The position numbers and the translations under genes are program-made. Below, piece after piece: positions 39,724 through 48,675 of a DNA stretch of 64,000 bases. The number at the start of each line of letters is the position of its first letter. Position 1 is the first letter of the stretch. The stretch comes from Buchnera aphidicola (Stegophylla sp.). Lineage in GTDB: Bacteria; Pseudomonadota; Gammaproteobacteria; Enterobacterales; Enterobacteriaceae. The DNA lies in the NCBI RefSeq assembly GCF_005080785.1, contig NZ_CP032998.1:348405-412404 (forward strand). The letters run 5' to 3'. The notes under the pieces are model-generated. The model did not search any database. It was not told the DNA's origin and was given only the letters and a program-made list of their open reading frames with translations.

Positions 39724-40683
39724 TTAACCATACATAATATCTTCTTTATAAATTACATTTAATATTTTTTCTATTATAAGTTCCATTTTTGTATCTTTTA
39801 AAAGATAAATATTATTCCATGTTTTTAACCATGTTATTTGTTTTTTAACCAATTGTTTTGTAGACACAATAATTTGTTTAATCATATCACCATAACTAAT
39901 CAAACCAGATAAATAAAACCACATATGTCGATAACCAATACAACGTATTGAAGGTAAATGAATATTTAAATCGCCTCTATTAAATAAACCCATAACTTCC
40001 ATTTCAAAACCTTGATCTAACATGTTTCCTAAACGATTTTCAATATTATGATACAATTTCTTTTTTTTTAATACTCTAACAAATTGTATAGTTTTATATG
40101 GTAATCGAAATAATATATTTTTTTTTAACTGACTAAATTTTTTTCCTGTAATCAAACAAACTTCTAAAGCTCTTAATAATCTTTGTACATCATTAGGATG
40201 AATATTTTTAGAAGAAATTATATCAATTTTAGATAAATATTTATGTAAACTATAATTATGATTATAATTATTTTCACGTAAAATTTTCTTTTTTAATTCT
40301 AAATTTGATTTTGGTAATTGTGATATTCCATTCAACAAAATGTGATAATAAAACATAGTACCACCTACTAATAACGGAATCTTACCTAATTTTAAAATAT
40401 CATTAATTTCTCTTAAAACATCATATCGAAATTCCGAAACAGAATAATATTGGCTAGGATCTTTAATATTAATTAAACGATGAGGATGTTGAATTAACTG
40501 TAATTTATTCGGTTTAGCAGTCCCAATATTCATATGACGATATATTAATGCAGAATCAACACTGATTAACTCAACTGGCAAATATTTTCTTAATTCCATT
40601 GCTAATGTTGATTTGCCAGATGCAGTCGGTCCTAATAAAAAAATTAAAAATGATTTACATAAATTTTTTTTATATATTTTCAT
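39724..40683 (-). CDS. miaA: tRNA dimethylallyltransferase
   Basis: MiaA adds the isopentenyl group to A37 of tRNAs reading UNN codons. The product is 319 residues (316 in E. coli). The P-loop GPTASGKST is at 18-26, followed by LISVDSALIYRHMNIGTAKPN, HRLINIKDPSQYYSVSEF, LVGGTMFYYHILLNGISQLP and NDVQRLLRALEVCLITGKK. hfq, which follows miaA in enterobacteria, is not here; trpE follows instead. tRNA-Ser(GGA) in this window is not a substrate, but tRNA-Trp (A37 in loop CTCCAAA) should be. Confidence 0.97.
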   Translation of the reverse strand: MKIYKKNLCKSFLIFLLGPTASGKSTLAMELRKYLPVELISVDSALIYRHMNIGTAKPNKLQLIQHPHRLINIKDPSQYYSVSEFRYDVLREINDILKLGKIPLLVGGTMFYYHILLNGISQLPKSNLELKKKILRENNYNHNYSLHKYLSKIDIISSKNIHPNDVQRLLRALEVCLITGKKFSQLKKNILFRLPYKTIQFVRVLKKKKLYHNIENRLGNMLDQGFEMEVMGLFNRGDLNIHLPSIRCIGYRHMWFYLSGLISYGDMIKQIIVSTKQLVKKQITWLKTWNNIYLLKDTKMELIIEKILNVIYKEDIMYG

Positions 40684-40734
40684 AATTTCTATAATAAAAA
40701 ATATTTATAAATATATAAAATAATACACTAATGT

Positions 40735-42390
40735 TTATTTTCTTTTATCATATAAATGATTATAAAAATTAATTAAATTATTTGTAGAACTATCATATTT
40801 TAAATCATTTTTTGTTAACTTTAACATATTCAAAACATCTGAAGATACATTTTTACCTAACTCAACACCCCATTGGTCAAAACTAAAAACATTTAAAATC
40901 ATTCCCTGAACAAATATTTTATGTTCATATACAGCAATTAATACACCTAAAGAATAAGGAGTAATTTTATTTAATAAAATAGTATTACTTGGTCTATTCC
41001 CTTCAAAATATTTAAACTTATTACTATCTATATTTTTATTTTCAGAATCATATAAAAATATATTATTTTTTTTTTGAATAAAATATTTTCCAAATGCTAA
41101 AGCATGTGTCTGTGCAAAAAAATTCGATAATAATATTTTATGATGATGAAATAAACAACTATGAGAATTAATTGGAGCAATAAAATCACACGGAATGAGC
41201 TTCGTACCTTGATGCATTAATTGATAAAAAGAATGTTGACCATTTGTTCCTACTTCACCCCAAATAATTGGTCCTGTTTGCCAATAAACTTTATTTCCAT
41301 TTCTATCAATATTTTTCCCATTCGATTCCATATTACTTTGTTGAATATATTTAGGAAATTGATCCAAATATTGATCATAAGGTAAAATTGCTTCTGTTTC
41401 TGTATTAAAAAAATTATTATACCAAATTCCAATTAATGCTAATATCACAGGAATATTCTTTTCAAATGTTTGAGTTCGAAAATGTATGTCCATATCATAT
41501 GCACCATCTAATAATTTAATAAAATTATCAAATCCAATCGAAAGCATAATCGATAGTCCCATGGCAGACCATAACGAATATCTTCCACCTACCCAATCCC
41601 ACATCTGAAAAATATTTTTTCGATCAATTCCAAAAGTTAATGCTTCTTGAATATTTGCAGTAATAGCAAAAAAATGTTTATCCATAAATTTTTGATTTTT
41701 AACTTTTTTTAAAAAATATTTTTGTATAGTCATAGCATTAGTTAATGTTTCTTCAGTCTGAAAATTTTTTGAAGATATTAAAAATATTGTTGTTTCAAAA
41801 TCACAATTATTTACAATATTTAATATATCATTACCATCAATATTAGATATATAAATAATATTTAAATGATTTTTATATGGTGTTAACGCTTTTGTAACCA
41901 TTCTAGGTCCTAAATCTGAACCTCCTATACCTAAATTCACAATATTTTTAATACTTTTACCGGAATACCCTCTCCATGTTCCTGAAATAACCTGATTAGA
42001 AAAAGATTTCATATCATTCAATACTTTATTAACCATAGGCATAATATCATTACCATCAACCAATATTGAAGTGTTAGAACGATTTCTTAAAGCCACATGT
42101 AAGACTGAACGATTTTCAGTTTTATTAATTTTTTCACCAGTAAACATTTCTTCTATTGATTCTAATAAATTAATTTCTTTTGCTAAATTAAAAAGTTTTT
42201 TCATTGTTTCTAAAGTAATGCGATTTTTAGAAAAATCAAATAAAATCTTATCTTTAAAAATAATAGAAAAATTCTTAAATCGATTAATATCATTACAAAA
42301 CAAATCAACCATATGCAAATTTTTAATATGACTAAAATGATTATTTAATTCTTTCCAAGCATTAGTACAAATAGGAATAATATTTTTCAT
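40735..42390 (-). CDS. pgi: Glucose-6-phosphate isomerase
   Basis: Pgi interconverts glucose 6-phosphate and fructose 6-phosphate. The product is 551 residues (549 in E. coli). Both signatures are present: [17 protein letters not shown] (about 265-281) and [18 protein letters not shown] near the C-terminus with the catalytic Lys. The SIS domains have [14 protein letters not shown] and [13 protein letters not shown], and the catalytic Glu and His lie in [10 protein letters not shown] and [11 protein letters not shown]. It is divergent from ibpA; the 185-base gap contains the heat-shock promoter of ibpA. Confidence 0.98.
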   Translation of the reverse strand: MKNIIPICTNAWKELNNHFSHIKNLHMVDLFCNDINRFKNFSIIFKDKILFDFSKNRITLETMKKLFNLAKEINLLESIEEMFTGEKINKTENRSVLHVALRNRSNTSILVDGNDIMPMVNKVLNDMKSFSNQVISGTWRGYSGKSIKNIVNLGIGGSDLGPRMVTKALTPYKNHLNIIYISNIDGNDILNIVNNCDFETTIFLISSKNFQTEETLTNAMTIQKYFLKKVKNQKFMDKHFFAITANIQEALTFGIDRKNIFQMWDWVGGRYSLWSAMGLSIMLSIGFDNFIKLLDGAYDMDIHFRTQTFEKNIPVILALIGIWYNNFFNTETEAILPYDQYLDQFPKYIQQSNMESNGKNIDRNGNKVYWQTGPIIWGEVGTNGQHSFYQLMHQGTKLIPCDFIAPINSHSCLFHHHKILLSNFFAQTHALAFGKYFIQKKNNIFLYDSENKNIDSNKFKYFEGNRPSNTILLNKITPYSLGVLIAVYEHKIFVQGMILNVFSFDQWGVELGKNVSSDVLNMLKLTKNDLKYDSSTNNLINFYNHLYDKRK

Positions 42391-42459
42391 AATTTAAATT
42401 ATCATAAAATTTGAAATACAAATTATCTTTATCTTATATCAAAATAATATAATTTAAAA

Positions 42460-42487
42460 CTTGAAAATTAATATATAACCCTTATTT
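42460..42487 (+). promoter_or_regulatory. Sigma-32 heat-shock promoter of ibpA
   Basis: CTTGAAA (42460-42466) matches the sigma-32 -35 consensus exactly. After 12 bases comes CCCTTATTT, close to the -10 consensus CCCCATNT. It lies about 90 bases before the ibpA start. The spacer is A/T mixed (longest run AAAA, overlapping the -35), without a long homopolymer. Confidence 0.75.
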
Positions 42488-42575
42488 TATTATCAATAAG
42501 AGTAATAAAGAAAAAAAGAAATAAGACTTAGTTAAAATTTTGAAAAACAGTAATTTTGATTTGAAGGAGATTATT

Positions 42576-43025
42576 ATGAATAATCATTCTATCTCTTTTT
42601 CACCAATAATTACAGACAATTTATTCTCAGATAGATTTAACCAAATTGATAAAATATTCAGTACACTAACTGGTGAAAAACCAATCACTGATTTACCTGG
42701 ATATGATTTTATTAAATTCAGTGATACTCGTTATCAGTTAGTAATACTAGTTCCAGGGTATCAAGAAAAAGAACTAGATATTTCCATTCAAAACAAACAA
42801 TTAACTATATCTGGAAGAAAAAGTAGTATTCAAAAAGAAGAGCAAACAAAAAAAGTATATCTTCATAAAGGAATAAAAAACAATCATTTTACAGTAAACT
42901 TCAACTTAAATAATCCAATAAAAATTATTTCAGCAATCTTAGAATTGGGATTATTAAAAATAAATTTTGAATATGAAATTCCAAATGAAGAACAAGTAAA
43001 AAAAATTAATATCCAAAAAAAATAA
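42576..43025 (+). CDS. ibpA: Small heat-shock protein IbpA (Hsp20)
   Basis: IbpA is an ATP-independent holdase that binds unfolding proteins during heat stress for later release by DnaK and ClpB. From ATG at 42576 the product is 149 residues (137 in E. coli IbpA). The alpha-crystallin domain covers about 50-135, with YQLVILVPGYQEKELDISIQ, LTISGRKSS and the GxLxI-type GLLKINFEY near the end. The start is fixed by an AAGGAGA ribosome-binding site 5 bases upstream; the open frame runs 12 codons further up from TTG. It is the only small Hsp in the window. Confidence 0.93.
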   Translation: MNNHSISFSPIITDNLFSDRFNQIDKIFSTLTGEKPITDLPGYDFIKFSDTRYQLVILVPGYQEKELDISIQNKQLTISGRKSSIQKEEQTKKVYLHKGIKNNHFTVNFNLNNPIKIISAILELGLLKINFEYEIPNEEQVKKINIQKK

Positions 43026-43100
43026 TAAAAACTAAATAATATAATAAAAGATGAAATTTCCATTTTGACCTCATTTATACCTTATAAGTACAATAAGGTA

Positions 43101-43132
43101 TTGACATATTGGTAGAATTCTGGTTATATAAT
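43101..43132 (+). promoter_or_regulatory. Sigma-70 type promoter without a downstream gene
   Basis: A perfect -35 (TTGACA, 43101-43106) is followed by overlapping -10 candidates: TTATAT at 17-base, TATATA at 18-base and a perfect TATAAT at 20-base spacing (43127-43132). No coding sequence follows on the plus strand for 800 bases. A short motif like the rrn antitermination boxA lies at 43302-43315. Confidence 0.5.
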
Positions 43133-43623
43133 ATTTATGATATTAAATAAATAGTTAAATATCATTTTTTAAAGTGGTGTTTAAAAATATTGTTACATAA
43201 CGAATTATTTATTTGCATTATTTTGAAATATCAAGTATAATATTAATTATCATTGATGTATCATATGTGTTTAAAGTTTGTAATACTATTAAATTATTAA
43301 TTCTTTAAAAATTTATAATGTATAACAATACAAAAGAAAAGAAATGAAATTATTTATATAATGAAATGTGTAACTTTCATTATAAGAAATGTTGTGATAT
43401 TAAGATAATTATATCAACATGTATATAACAAAATTTTCATATACAGATACATGTTTAATAATTATTTTGTTTTAAAATACAGTCTGTATAATAAAATGTA
43501 ACAACATATGAAATATTAATAAGAAATAGTAATAAAAAATAAGTATTTAACTTCAGGAAGTGTAATATAAGATTTGTTATGGACAACATACGCTGCTATA
43601 TTTTCAATAGCAGCGTATTACAC
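43133..43623 (+). ncRNA. Candidate structured non-coding transcript
   Basis: About 490 bases downstream of the promoter lack any open frame but show inverted repeats: AATGAAA/TTTCATT near 43360-43380, an imperfect GTTGTGATAT/ATATCAAC (43391-43418), ACATGTAT/ATACATGT (43417-43424 and 43447-43454), and a final 12-bp perfect stem (43588-43599 with 43607-43618) flanked by GTGTA/TACAC. A sequence close to boxA of rRNA leaders is at 43302-43315. It lacks the core motifs of RNase P RNA, tmRNA and 6S RNA. It may be a decayed rRNA-type leader or an unknown RNA; transcription is not shown. Confidence 0.3.
43588..43618. repeat. Perfect 12-bp GC-containing hairpin
   Basis: Arms ATACGCTGCTAT and ATAGCAGCGTAT enclose loop ATTTTCA. 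With 5 G/C pairs it is unusual for intergenic DNA here. Outer bases GTGTA (43560-43564) and TACAC (43619-43623) could stack a second helix on it. Neither strand has a U-run immediately after, so it is not a classical terminator. Confidence 0.85.
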
Positions 43624-43937
43624 AAAAACATGAAATAAAAAAATTATATAAAATATAAGACTAAATCAGTTCAAATAATTAAAAAATATATTAATTTATA
43701 TTATATTTAATTATCAAAAATAAATTAATTGATTAATTATAATATAGGTTAAATGTTTATAATTCAAAACCTATAAAACAAATATTTCAATCCCATTCAA
43801 AATAAAAATATTAATATGAATAAATAAATACTCTATTTTGGTATATGAAAAAATGAATAATAATTTTTTTTTTATTCACTTGTCGTTCATATATATAATA
43901 TAGTATGATATTCATTTTAAAACAAAGTAAATGTTAT
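43624..43937. other. Gene-free interval before tRNA-Gly
   Basis: About 310 AT-rich bases with an 8-bp inverted repeat (TATAGGTT at 43743-43750, AACCTATA at 43768-43775). The end holds the probable tRNA-Gly promoter. I see no gene remnant. Confidence 0.6.
43880..43909 (+). promoter_or_regulatory. Probable promoter of tRNA-Gly
   Basis: TTGTCG (43880-43885) and TATGAT (43904-43909) are separated by 18 bases and end 28 bases before the tRNA-Gly 5' end. Each hexamer has a mismatch or two against consensus. Confidence 0.45.
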
Positions 43938-44010
43938 GCGGGAATAACTCAGTTGGTAGAGTACAACCTTGCCAAGGTTGAAGTCGCGAGTTCGAATCTC
44001 GTTTCCCGCT
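43938..44010 (+). tRNA. tRNA-Gly (GCC)
   Basis: Acceptor GCGGGAA pairs with TTCCCGC, discriminator T, no encoded CCA. The anticodon stem CAACC/GGTTG holds loop TTGCCAA, anticodon GCC. D-arm AACTCAGTTGGTAGAGT and T-arm CGAGTTCGAATCTCG are regular. Length is 73 bases. Confidence 0.97.
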
Positions 44011-44062
44011 CAAAATACCTGAAAAAATTTAAGAATAAATTTATTGATTTTCAATCTATTTT

Positions 44063-44269
44063 TTAATTAAAAGAAAACTTTTTATTAAATTTTTCAATAC
44101 GACCTCCTCGACTAACAACACGTTGTTTTCCTGTATAAAAAGGATGACAAGATGAACATATATCTAAATGTAAATTTCTTTTATTTATAGTTGAAAAAAT
44201 GTTAACTTTATTCCCACAGGAACAAATCACAGATACTGATTGATATTTAGGATGAATATTTTTTTTCAT
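44063..44269 (-). CDS. rpmE: 50S ribosomal protein L31
   Basis: L31 bridges the two ribosomal subunits through the central protuberance. The product is 68 residues (70 in E. coli). Zinc ligands are all present: CSCG (Cys16, Cys18) and CSSC (about 37 and 40), so it is the zinc-binding form. [24 protein letters not shown] is the family C-terminal block (about 41-64). It is convergent with tRNA-Gly and divergent from hslV. Confidence 0.98.
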   Translation of the reverse strand: MKKNIHPKYQSVSVICSCGNKVNIFSTINKRNLHLDICSSCHPFYTGKQRVVSRGGRIEKFNKKFSFN

Positions 44270-44504
44270 AATAATAAAGCCCTATAATAATAAAAACATC
44301 AATATAAAATAATTAATTAAATTACATAAATTTAATAATATATTAAAGTTATGTAAGTTATAATTATAACCTTCATACGTACTCCCAAACCATAAAAACC
44401 AACATCACATTCTATACAATATCAATATATTTATTGATAAAATTTAAATAACTTAGTATATTAAAATAAATAATATTTAATATGCTCTATATAGAGACCA
44501 TGAT

Positions 44505-45035
44505 ATGACCACAATACTAAGTATCAGGTTAAATAAAAAAGTTGTTATTGGAGGTGATGGACAAGCAACATTAGGGAATACAATTATGAAAAAAAATGTC
44601 CAAAAAGTACGTTCTCTCTATAATAACAAAGTAATTTCTGGTTTTGCAGGAGGAACAGCTGATGCGTTCACTTTATTTGAATTACTTGAAAAAAAACTAG
44701 AAATATATCAAGGAAGATTACAAAAATCCGCTATAGAATTAGCCAAAGATTGGAGAAGCGACAGAATACTAAAAAAATTAGAAGCATTACTTGCAGTAGC
44801 TGATAAAAACTTATCATTAATTATTACCGGTAATGGAGATGTAATACAACCAGAAAATGATATCATTGCTATTGGATCCGGAGGTCCATACGCACAAGCT
44901 GCAGCATATGCATTACTAAAAAACACTATCCTGGAACCTAGACAAATAGTAAAAAAATCATTAAACATTGCTGCTGATATTTGCATATACACTAATCATA
45001 TATTCACAATAAAAGAGTTAATTTCGGAAATATAG
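44505..45035 (+). CDS. hslV: ATP-dependent protease subunit HslV
   Basis: HslV is the proteolytic dodecamer of the HslVU protease. The product is 176 residues, the E. coli length. Thr2 (MTTILSIR) becomes the N-terminal nucleophile after Met removal; [37 protein letters not shown] and [16 protein letters not shown] are family blocks. A 12-base palindrome CTCTATATAGAG (44485-44496) lies just before the start and may hide or structure the ribosome-binding region. It forms an operon with hslU 12 bases downstream. I could not find a convincing sigma-32 promoter here, unlike ibpA. Confidence 0.98.
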   Translation: MTTILSIRLNKKVVIGGDGQATLGNTIMKKNVQKVRSLYNNKVISGFAGGTADAFTLFELLEKKLEIYQGRLQKSAIELAKDWRSDRILKKLEALLAVADKNLSLIITGNGDVIQPENDIIAIGSGGPYAQAAAYALLKNTILEPRQIVKKSLNIAADICIYTNHIFTIKELISEI

Positions 45036-45047
45036 GAATTATTGTAC

Positions 45048-46376
45048 ATGTCCAAAATGACTCCTAATAAAATTATAATAAAATTAAACAAATTTATCGT
45101 CGGTCAAAACAAAGCAAAACGCGCTGTTGCAATAGCATTAAGAAATCGATGGAGAAGAATGCAATTAAATCCTGAATTAAGAAATGAAATTACACCTAAA
45201 AATATATTAATGATTGGACCCACAGGAGTTGGGAAAACAGAAATAGCAAGACGATTAGCAAAATTAGCTAATGCTCCTTTTATTAAAGTAGAAGCTACTA
45301 AATTTACTGAAGTAGGATATGTTGGTAAAGAAGTAGACTCAATTATTCGAGATTTAACTGATATTGCAATTAAAATAGTACGAGTACAAAAAATTAAAAA
45401 TAATAAAATCCAAGCAAGAAAAAAAGCAGAAGAAAAAATATTAAGTATACTTGTTCCAACAATAAAAAATTGGAGTAAATCAGATCAATCTGCATACCCA
45501 ACAGAAACAATCGAAATTTTTAGAAAACAATTACAACAAGGAAAGTTGGATAATAAAGAAATTGAAATCAACATTACGAATAATACTGTAGGAGTAGAAA
45601 TTATGGCTCCTCCAGGTATGGAAGAATTAACTAATCAACTACAACTTTTATTTCAAAATGTTAACAATCATAAACATACTACTAAAAAATTAAAAATTAA
45701 AGATGCAATAAAATTATTATCAAATGAAGAATCTTTAAAATTATTAAACCCAGAAGAATTAAAAAAAGAAGCAATACATGCTGTTGAACAAAATGGAATA
45801 GTATTTATTGATGAATTAGATAAAATTTGTAAAAAAAGAGGTACTTCTGGTCTCGATATATCAAGAGAAGGTGTTCAACGTGATTTACTACCTTTAATCG
45901 AAGGTTGTAGTGTATCCACTAAACATGGTATGGTCAAAACAGATCATATTTTATTTATTACTTCTGGAGCTTTTCAAATTTCAACCCCTTCAGATCTTAT
46001 TCCTGAATTACAAGGTAGATTACCTATACGTGTTGAATTACATGCACTAACTATAGATGATTTTGAAAAGATTCTAACTGAACCCAAAGTCTCAATTACT
46101 ATGCAATATATCGAATTAATGAAAACAGAAGGTGTAATAGTTAAATTTACTAAAGATGGAATACGGAAAATAGCAGAAGCATCATGGAAAGTCAACGAAT
46201 CTATGGAAAATATTGGAGCAAGAAGACTATATACAGTCTTAGAACGTTTAATGGAAGATATTTCCTTTAACGCAGATAAAATGAAAGATAATACTATTAT
46301 TATTGATGCTCAATATGTTGGTCAACATTTAGATAAATTAATAATTAATGAAGATTTAAGTCGATTCATATTATAA
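45048..46376 (+). CDS. hslU: ATP-dependent protease ATPase subunit HslU
   Basis: HslU is the AAA+ unfoldase that feeds HslV. From ATG at 45048 the product is 442 residues (443 in E. coli). Walker A GPTGVGKT is at 57-64, Walker B in [12 protein letters not shown], the pore motif GYVGKEVDS near 91, sensor 2 in [15 protein letters not shown], and the C-terminal DLSRFIL that docks into HslV. The intermediate I-domain (about 110-230) is present. The frame could start two codons earlier with TTG, but the ATG aligns with the family. Confidence 0.98.
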   Translation: MSKMTPNKIIIKLNKFIVGQNKAKRAVAIALRNRWRRMQLNPELRNEITPKNILMIGPTGVGKTEIARRLAKLANAPFIKVEATKFTEVGYVGKEVDSIIRDLTDIAIKIVRVQKIKNNKIQARKKAEEKILSILVPTIKNWSKSDQSAYPTETIEIFRKQLQQGKLDNKEIEINITNNTVGVEIMAPPGMEELTNQLQLLFQNVNNHKHTTKKLKIKDAIKLLSNEESLKLLNPEELKKEAIHAVEQNGIVFIDELDKICKKRGTSGLDISREGVQRDLLPLIEGCSVSTKHGMVKTDHILFITSGAFQISTPSDLIPELQGRLPIRVELHALTIDDFEKILTEPKVSITMQYIELMKTEGVIVKFTKDGIRKIAEASWKVNESMENIGARRLYTVLERLMEDISFNADKMKDNTIIIDAQYVGQHLDKLIINEDLSRFIL

Positions 46377-46449
46377 TAAAATTATAAATATACTAATTAT
46401 ATGTATATATCTATATACCAATTAATAATTTTATAGGATATTTTATAGT

Positions 46450-47196
46450 ATGACAAAATGGATCAATGCAACAGTAATAAGAGTACAGAAATGGACACCA
46501 AATTTATTTAAACTATTTTTACACGCTCCCATAACGCCATTTCTATCAGGTCAATTTACCAAAATAGCAACAACCTATAAACAAAAATACATCCAAAGAG
46601 CATATTCTTTTGTAAACTCTTATAAAAATAAAAATTTAGAATTTTGTGTTACACTTATACAACATGGAATAATGAGTCATCAACTATATAATTTATTAAA
46701 TCATAAAAAAATTTTAATTGATAAAAATCCCAATGGGTTTTTTACAATACAAGAAATTCCAGATTGCGAAATATTATGGATGTTTGCTACTGGTACTGCA
46801 ATAGGTCCATTTTGTTCTATATTACAAAATGGATCAAAATTAAATAGATTTAAAAAAATTATTTTAGTCCATGCTGTAAAATATAAGAAAGATCTAATAT
46901 ATTCATCGCTAATAAAAAAAATAAAAAAATACCTCAACCATTTAATATTTACAACAATTATAAGTCGTGAATATAATAATCAAAATTCATTAACAGGAAG
47001 AATACCTCAACTATTACATTCACAAACCTTAGAAAAAAAAATAGGTTATACTATAAATCCTCAAACATCTCATATTATGTTATGTGGAAATCCAAATATG
47101 GTTAAAGAAACACAACAATATTTAATAAATTTTCGATCGTTAAAAAAACATTTACGTCGTAAACCTGGACATATTAGTGTAGAACATTATTGGTAA
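46450..47196 (+). CDS. fpr: Ferredoxin/flavodoxin--NADP(+) reductase
   Basis: Fpr moves electrons between NADPH and ferredoxin or flavodoxin. The product is 248 residues, the E. coli length. FAD-binding motif RAYSFVNS (about 50-57) and GNGVxxxL-like MSHQLYNLL, NADP-binding FATGTAIGPFCSILQ, and the C-terminal HLRRKPGHISVEHYW are typical. It probably supplies electrons through Fdx (61.5 kb) to Fe-S cluster assembly or other enzymes. It is convergent with epmA. Confidence 0.97.
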   Translation: MTKWINATVIRVQKWTPNLFKLFLHAPITPFLSGQFTKIATTYKQKYIQRAYSFVNSYKNKNLEFCVTLIQHGIMSHQLYNLLNHKKILIDKNPNGFFTIQEIPDCEILWMFATGTAIGPFCSILQNGSKLNRFKKIILVHAVKYKKDLIYSSLIKKIKKYLNHLIFTTIISREYNNQNSLTGRIPQLLHSQTLEKKIGYTINPQTSHIMLCGNPNMVKETQQYLINFRSLKKHLRRKPGHISVEHYW

Positions 47197-47207
47197 TGAT
47201 CAATAAT
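47186..47207. terminator. Possible bidirectional terminator between fpr and epmA
   Basis: A 7-bp inverted repeat (ATTATTG at 47186-47192, CAATAAT at 47201-47207) overlaps the fpr stop and lies 8 bases from the end of convergent epmA. It is weak (one G/C pair) with modest T content on both sides, so its role is uncertain. Confidence 0.35.
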
Positions 47208-47214
47208 ATGATAT

Positions 47215-48198
47215 TTAACAATTGTCAAAAGAAAAAGATAACACATCATTAATATTGTTCGTTTTTAAAATAATCATCATTAACCGGTCTAATCCAATTG
47301 ATACACCTGAACATTCAGGCATATTTAATGATAATGATTGTAAAAAACGAAAATCTATTGATCGTTTTGCAAGATTCAAACTAACTCGATTTAAATTTTC
47401 TTGTAAAAATCTTTTATTTTGTTCATTGTGATCAATCAATTCACAAAATCCATTACCTAACTCTATACCTTGAAAAAAAATCTCAAATCTATCTGAAATC
47501 CGATAGTCTATCACATTACCTCTAGAAAGTAAAGCCTGTTCAATAGGATAATGATATATAATAACAGGCATAATATATTGACTAATTTTTGGTTCTATAC
47601 CAATAGTAAATATTAATTCTAATATATTTTGTACAGTATTTCTAGAATTAATTAAATGTTTATGTTTTAAATATATCAATATAGTATTTAATTCAACAAT
47701 ATTAGTATTCAGTGGATCAATAAAAAAACTTTTCATAAAAATATCTTGATAAGAAATTTTATATACACTTTTTACACTAATAATGTGTTTTAAAAAACAT
47801 TCTACTTCATTAATCATATCAAACATATCATAATTTATTTGATACCATTCCAACATCGTAAATTCAGGATTATGATAATTTCCAATTTCTTGACTTCGAA
47901 AACAATGGCAAATTTGATATATCGATCCTATACCATTAGATAATAATCGTTTCATATGATATTCTGGACTAGTAATTAACCACATAATATTTTGATGATC
48001 ATAAATATTATATAATTTTTCTGAAAACACTTTAAAAGGAAATAAATTTATATCTGTTACTGTAAATTTTGTTAACATTGGAGTTTCTACTTCTAAAACA
48101 TGTTTTTTTTTAAAAAAATGACGAATTTTAGATATAATATAAGCTCTATAATGCAAATTTTTATTTTTATTATCAAATGTATCATTATTTTTGTTCAT
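47215..48198 (-). CDS. epmA: EF-P--(R)-beta-lysine ligase EpmA
   Basis: EpmA attaches (R)-beta-lysine to a Lys of elongation factor P, which is needed for relief of stalling at polyproline. The product is 327 residues (325 in E. coli), a class II lysyl-tRNA-synthetase-like catalytic core without the anticodon domain. Motif 2 is in FRSQEIGNYHNPEFTMLEWY, motif 3 in CSGVSIGLDRLMM, and the N-terminal VLEVETPMLTKFTVTDIN is diagnostic. efp and epmB are outside the window. The retained gene implies that EF-P modification is kept. Confidence 0.96.
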   Translation of the reverse strand: MNKNNDTFDNKNKNLHYRAYIISKIRHFFKKKHVLEVETPMLTKFTVTDINLFPFKVFSEKLYNIYDHQNIMWLITSPEYHMKRLLSNGIGSIYQICHCFRSQEIGNYHNPEFTMLEWYQINYDMFDMINEVECFLKHIISVKSVYKISYQDIFMKSFFIDPLNTNIVELNTILIYLKHKHLINSRNTVQNILELIFTIGIEPKISQYIMPVIIYHYPIEQALLSRGNVIDYRISDRFEIFFQGIELGNGFCELIDHNEQNKRFLQENLNRVSLNLAKRSIDFRFLQSLSLNMPECSGVSIGLDRLMMIILKTNNINDVLSFSFDNC

Positions 48199-48675
48199 AT
48201 AAACTAAAAATTTTTATTATTAAATTTAATAAGTATTTTATTAAAAATAATTAATAAATATCAAAATTTTTGTATATAAACATATAAAAATATTTTTACA
48301 TTTAATGTCATATTAATATATTTATAATTATTAGAAAATAATTTATAGTTAAACTTATCGTTTACATATTAAATAATATATTTTGATACCATACGCAATC
48401 TTGGATATGAAAAATATTTTAAACATTTTATATATTATCAGTATATTTAAAAAACTTGTAATCTTAAACTAAAAATATTAATCATTATTCAATATTTTAA
48501 ATATATAAAATATTTCAACGAAATAATTTTAAATACATATTTTGAATACCTATATATCAATAAATAAAAAAGTTATATTTTATTTTAAACTATATAAAAT
48601 AATTTTATAACTATAAATCATTTTATAATATTTATATTGTCATTTATATCCTAATTTTCAAAATATCAAATAATA
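48199..48675. other. Gene-free interval between epmA and ynfM
   Basis: About 480 AT-rich bases. Apart from one less biased stretch around 48385-48410, nothing stands out; no open frame, strong hairpin or recognisable gene fragment is visible. It must contain the epmA promoter on the minus strand. Confidence 0.55.

Noticed and set aside
43133-43623. RNase P RNA, tmRNA or 6S RNA in the gene-free stretch
   Set aside because: None of their conserved core sequences is present; left as an unassigned candidate.
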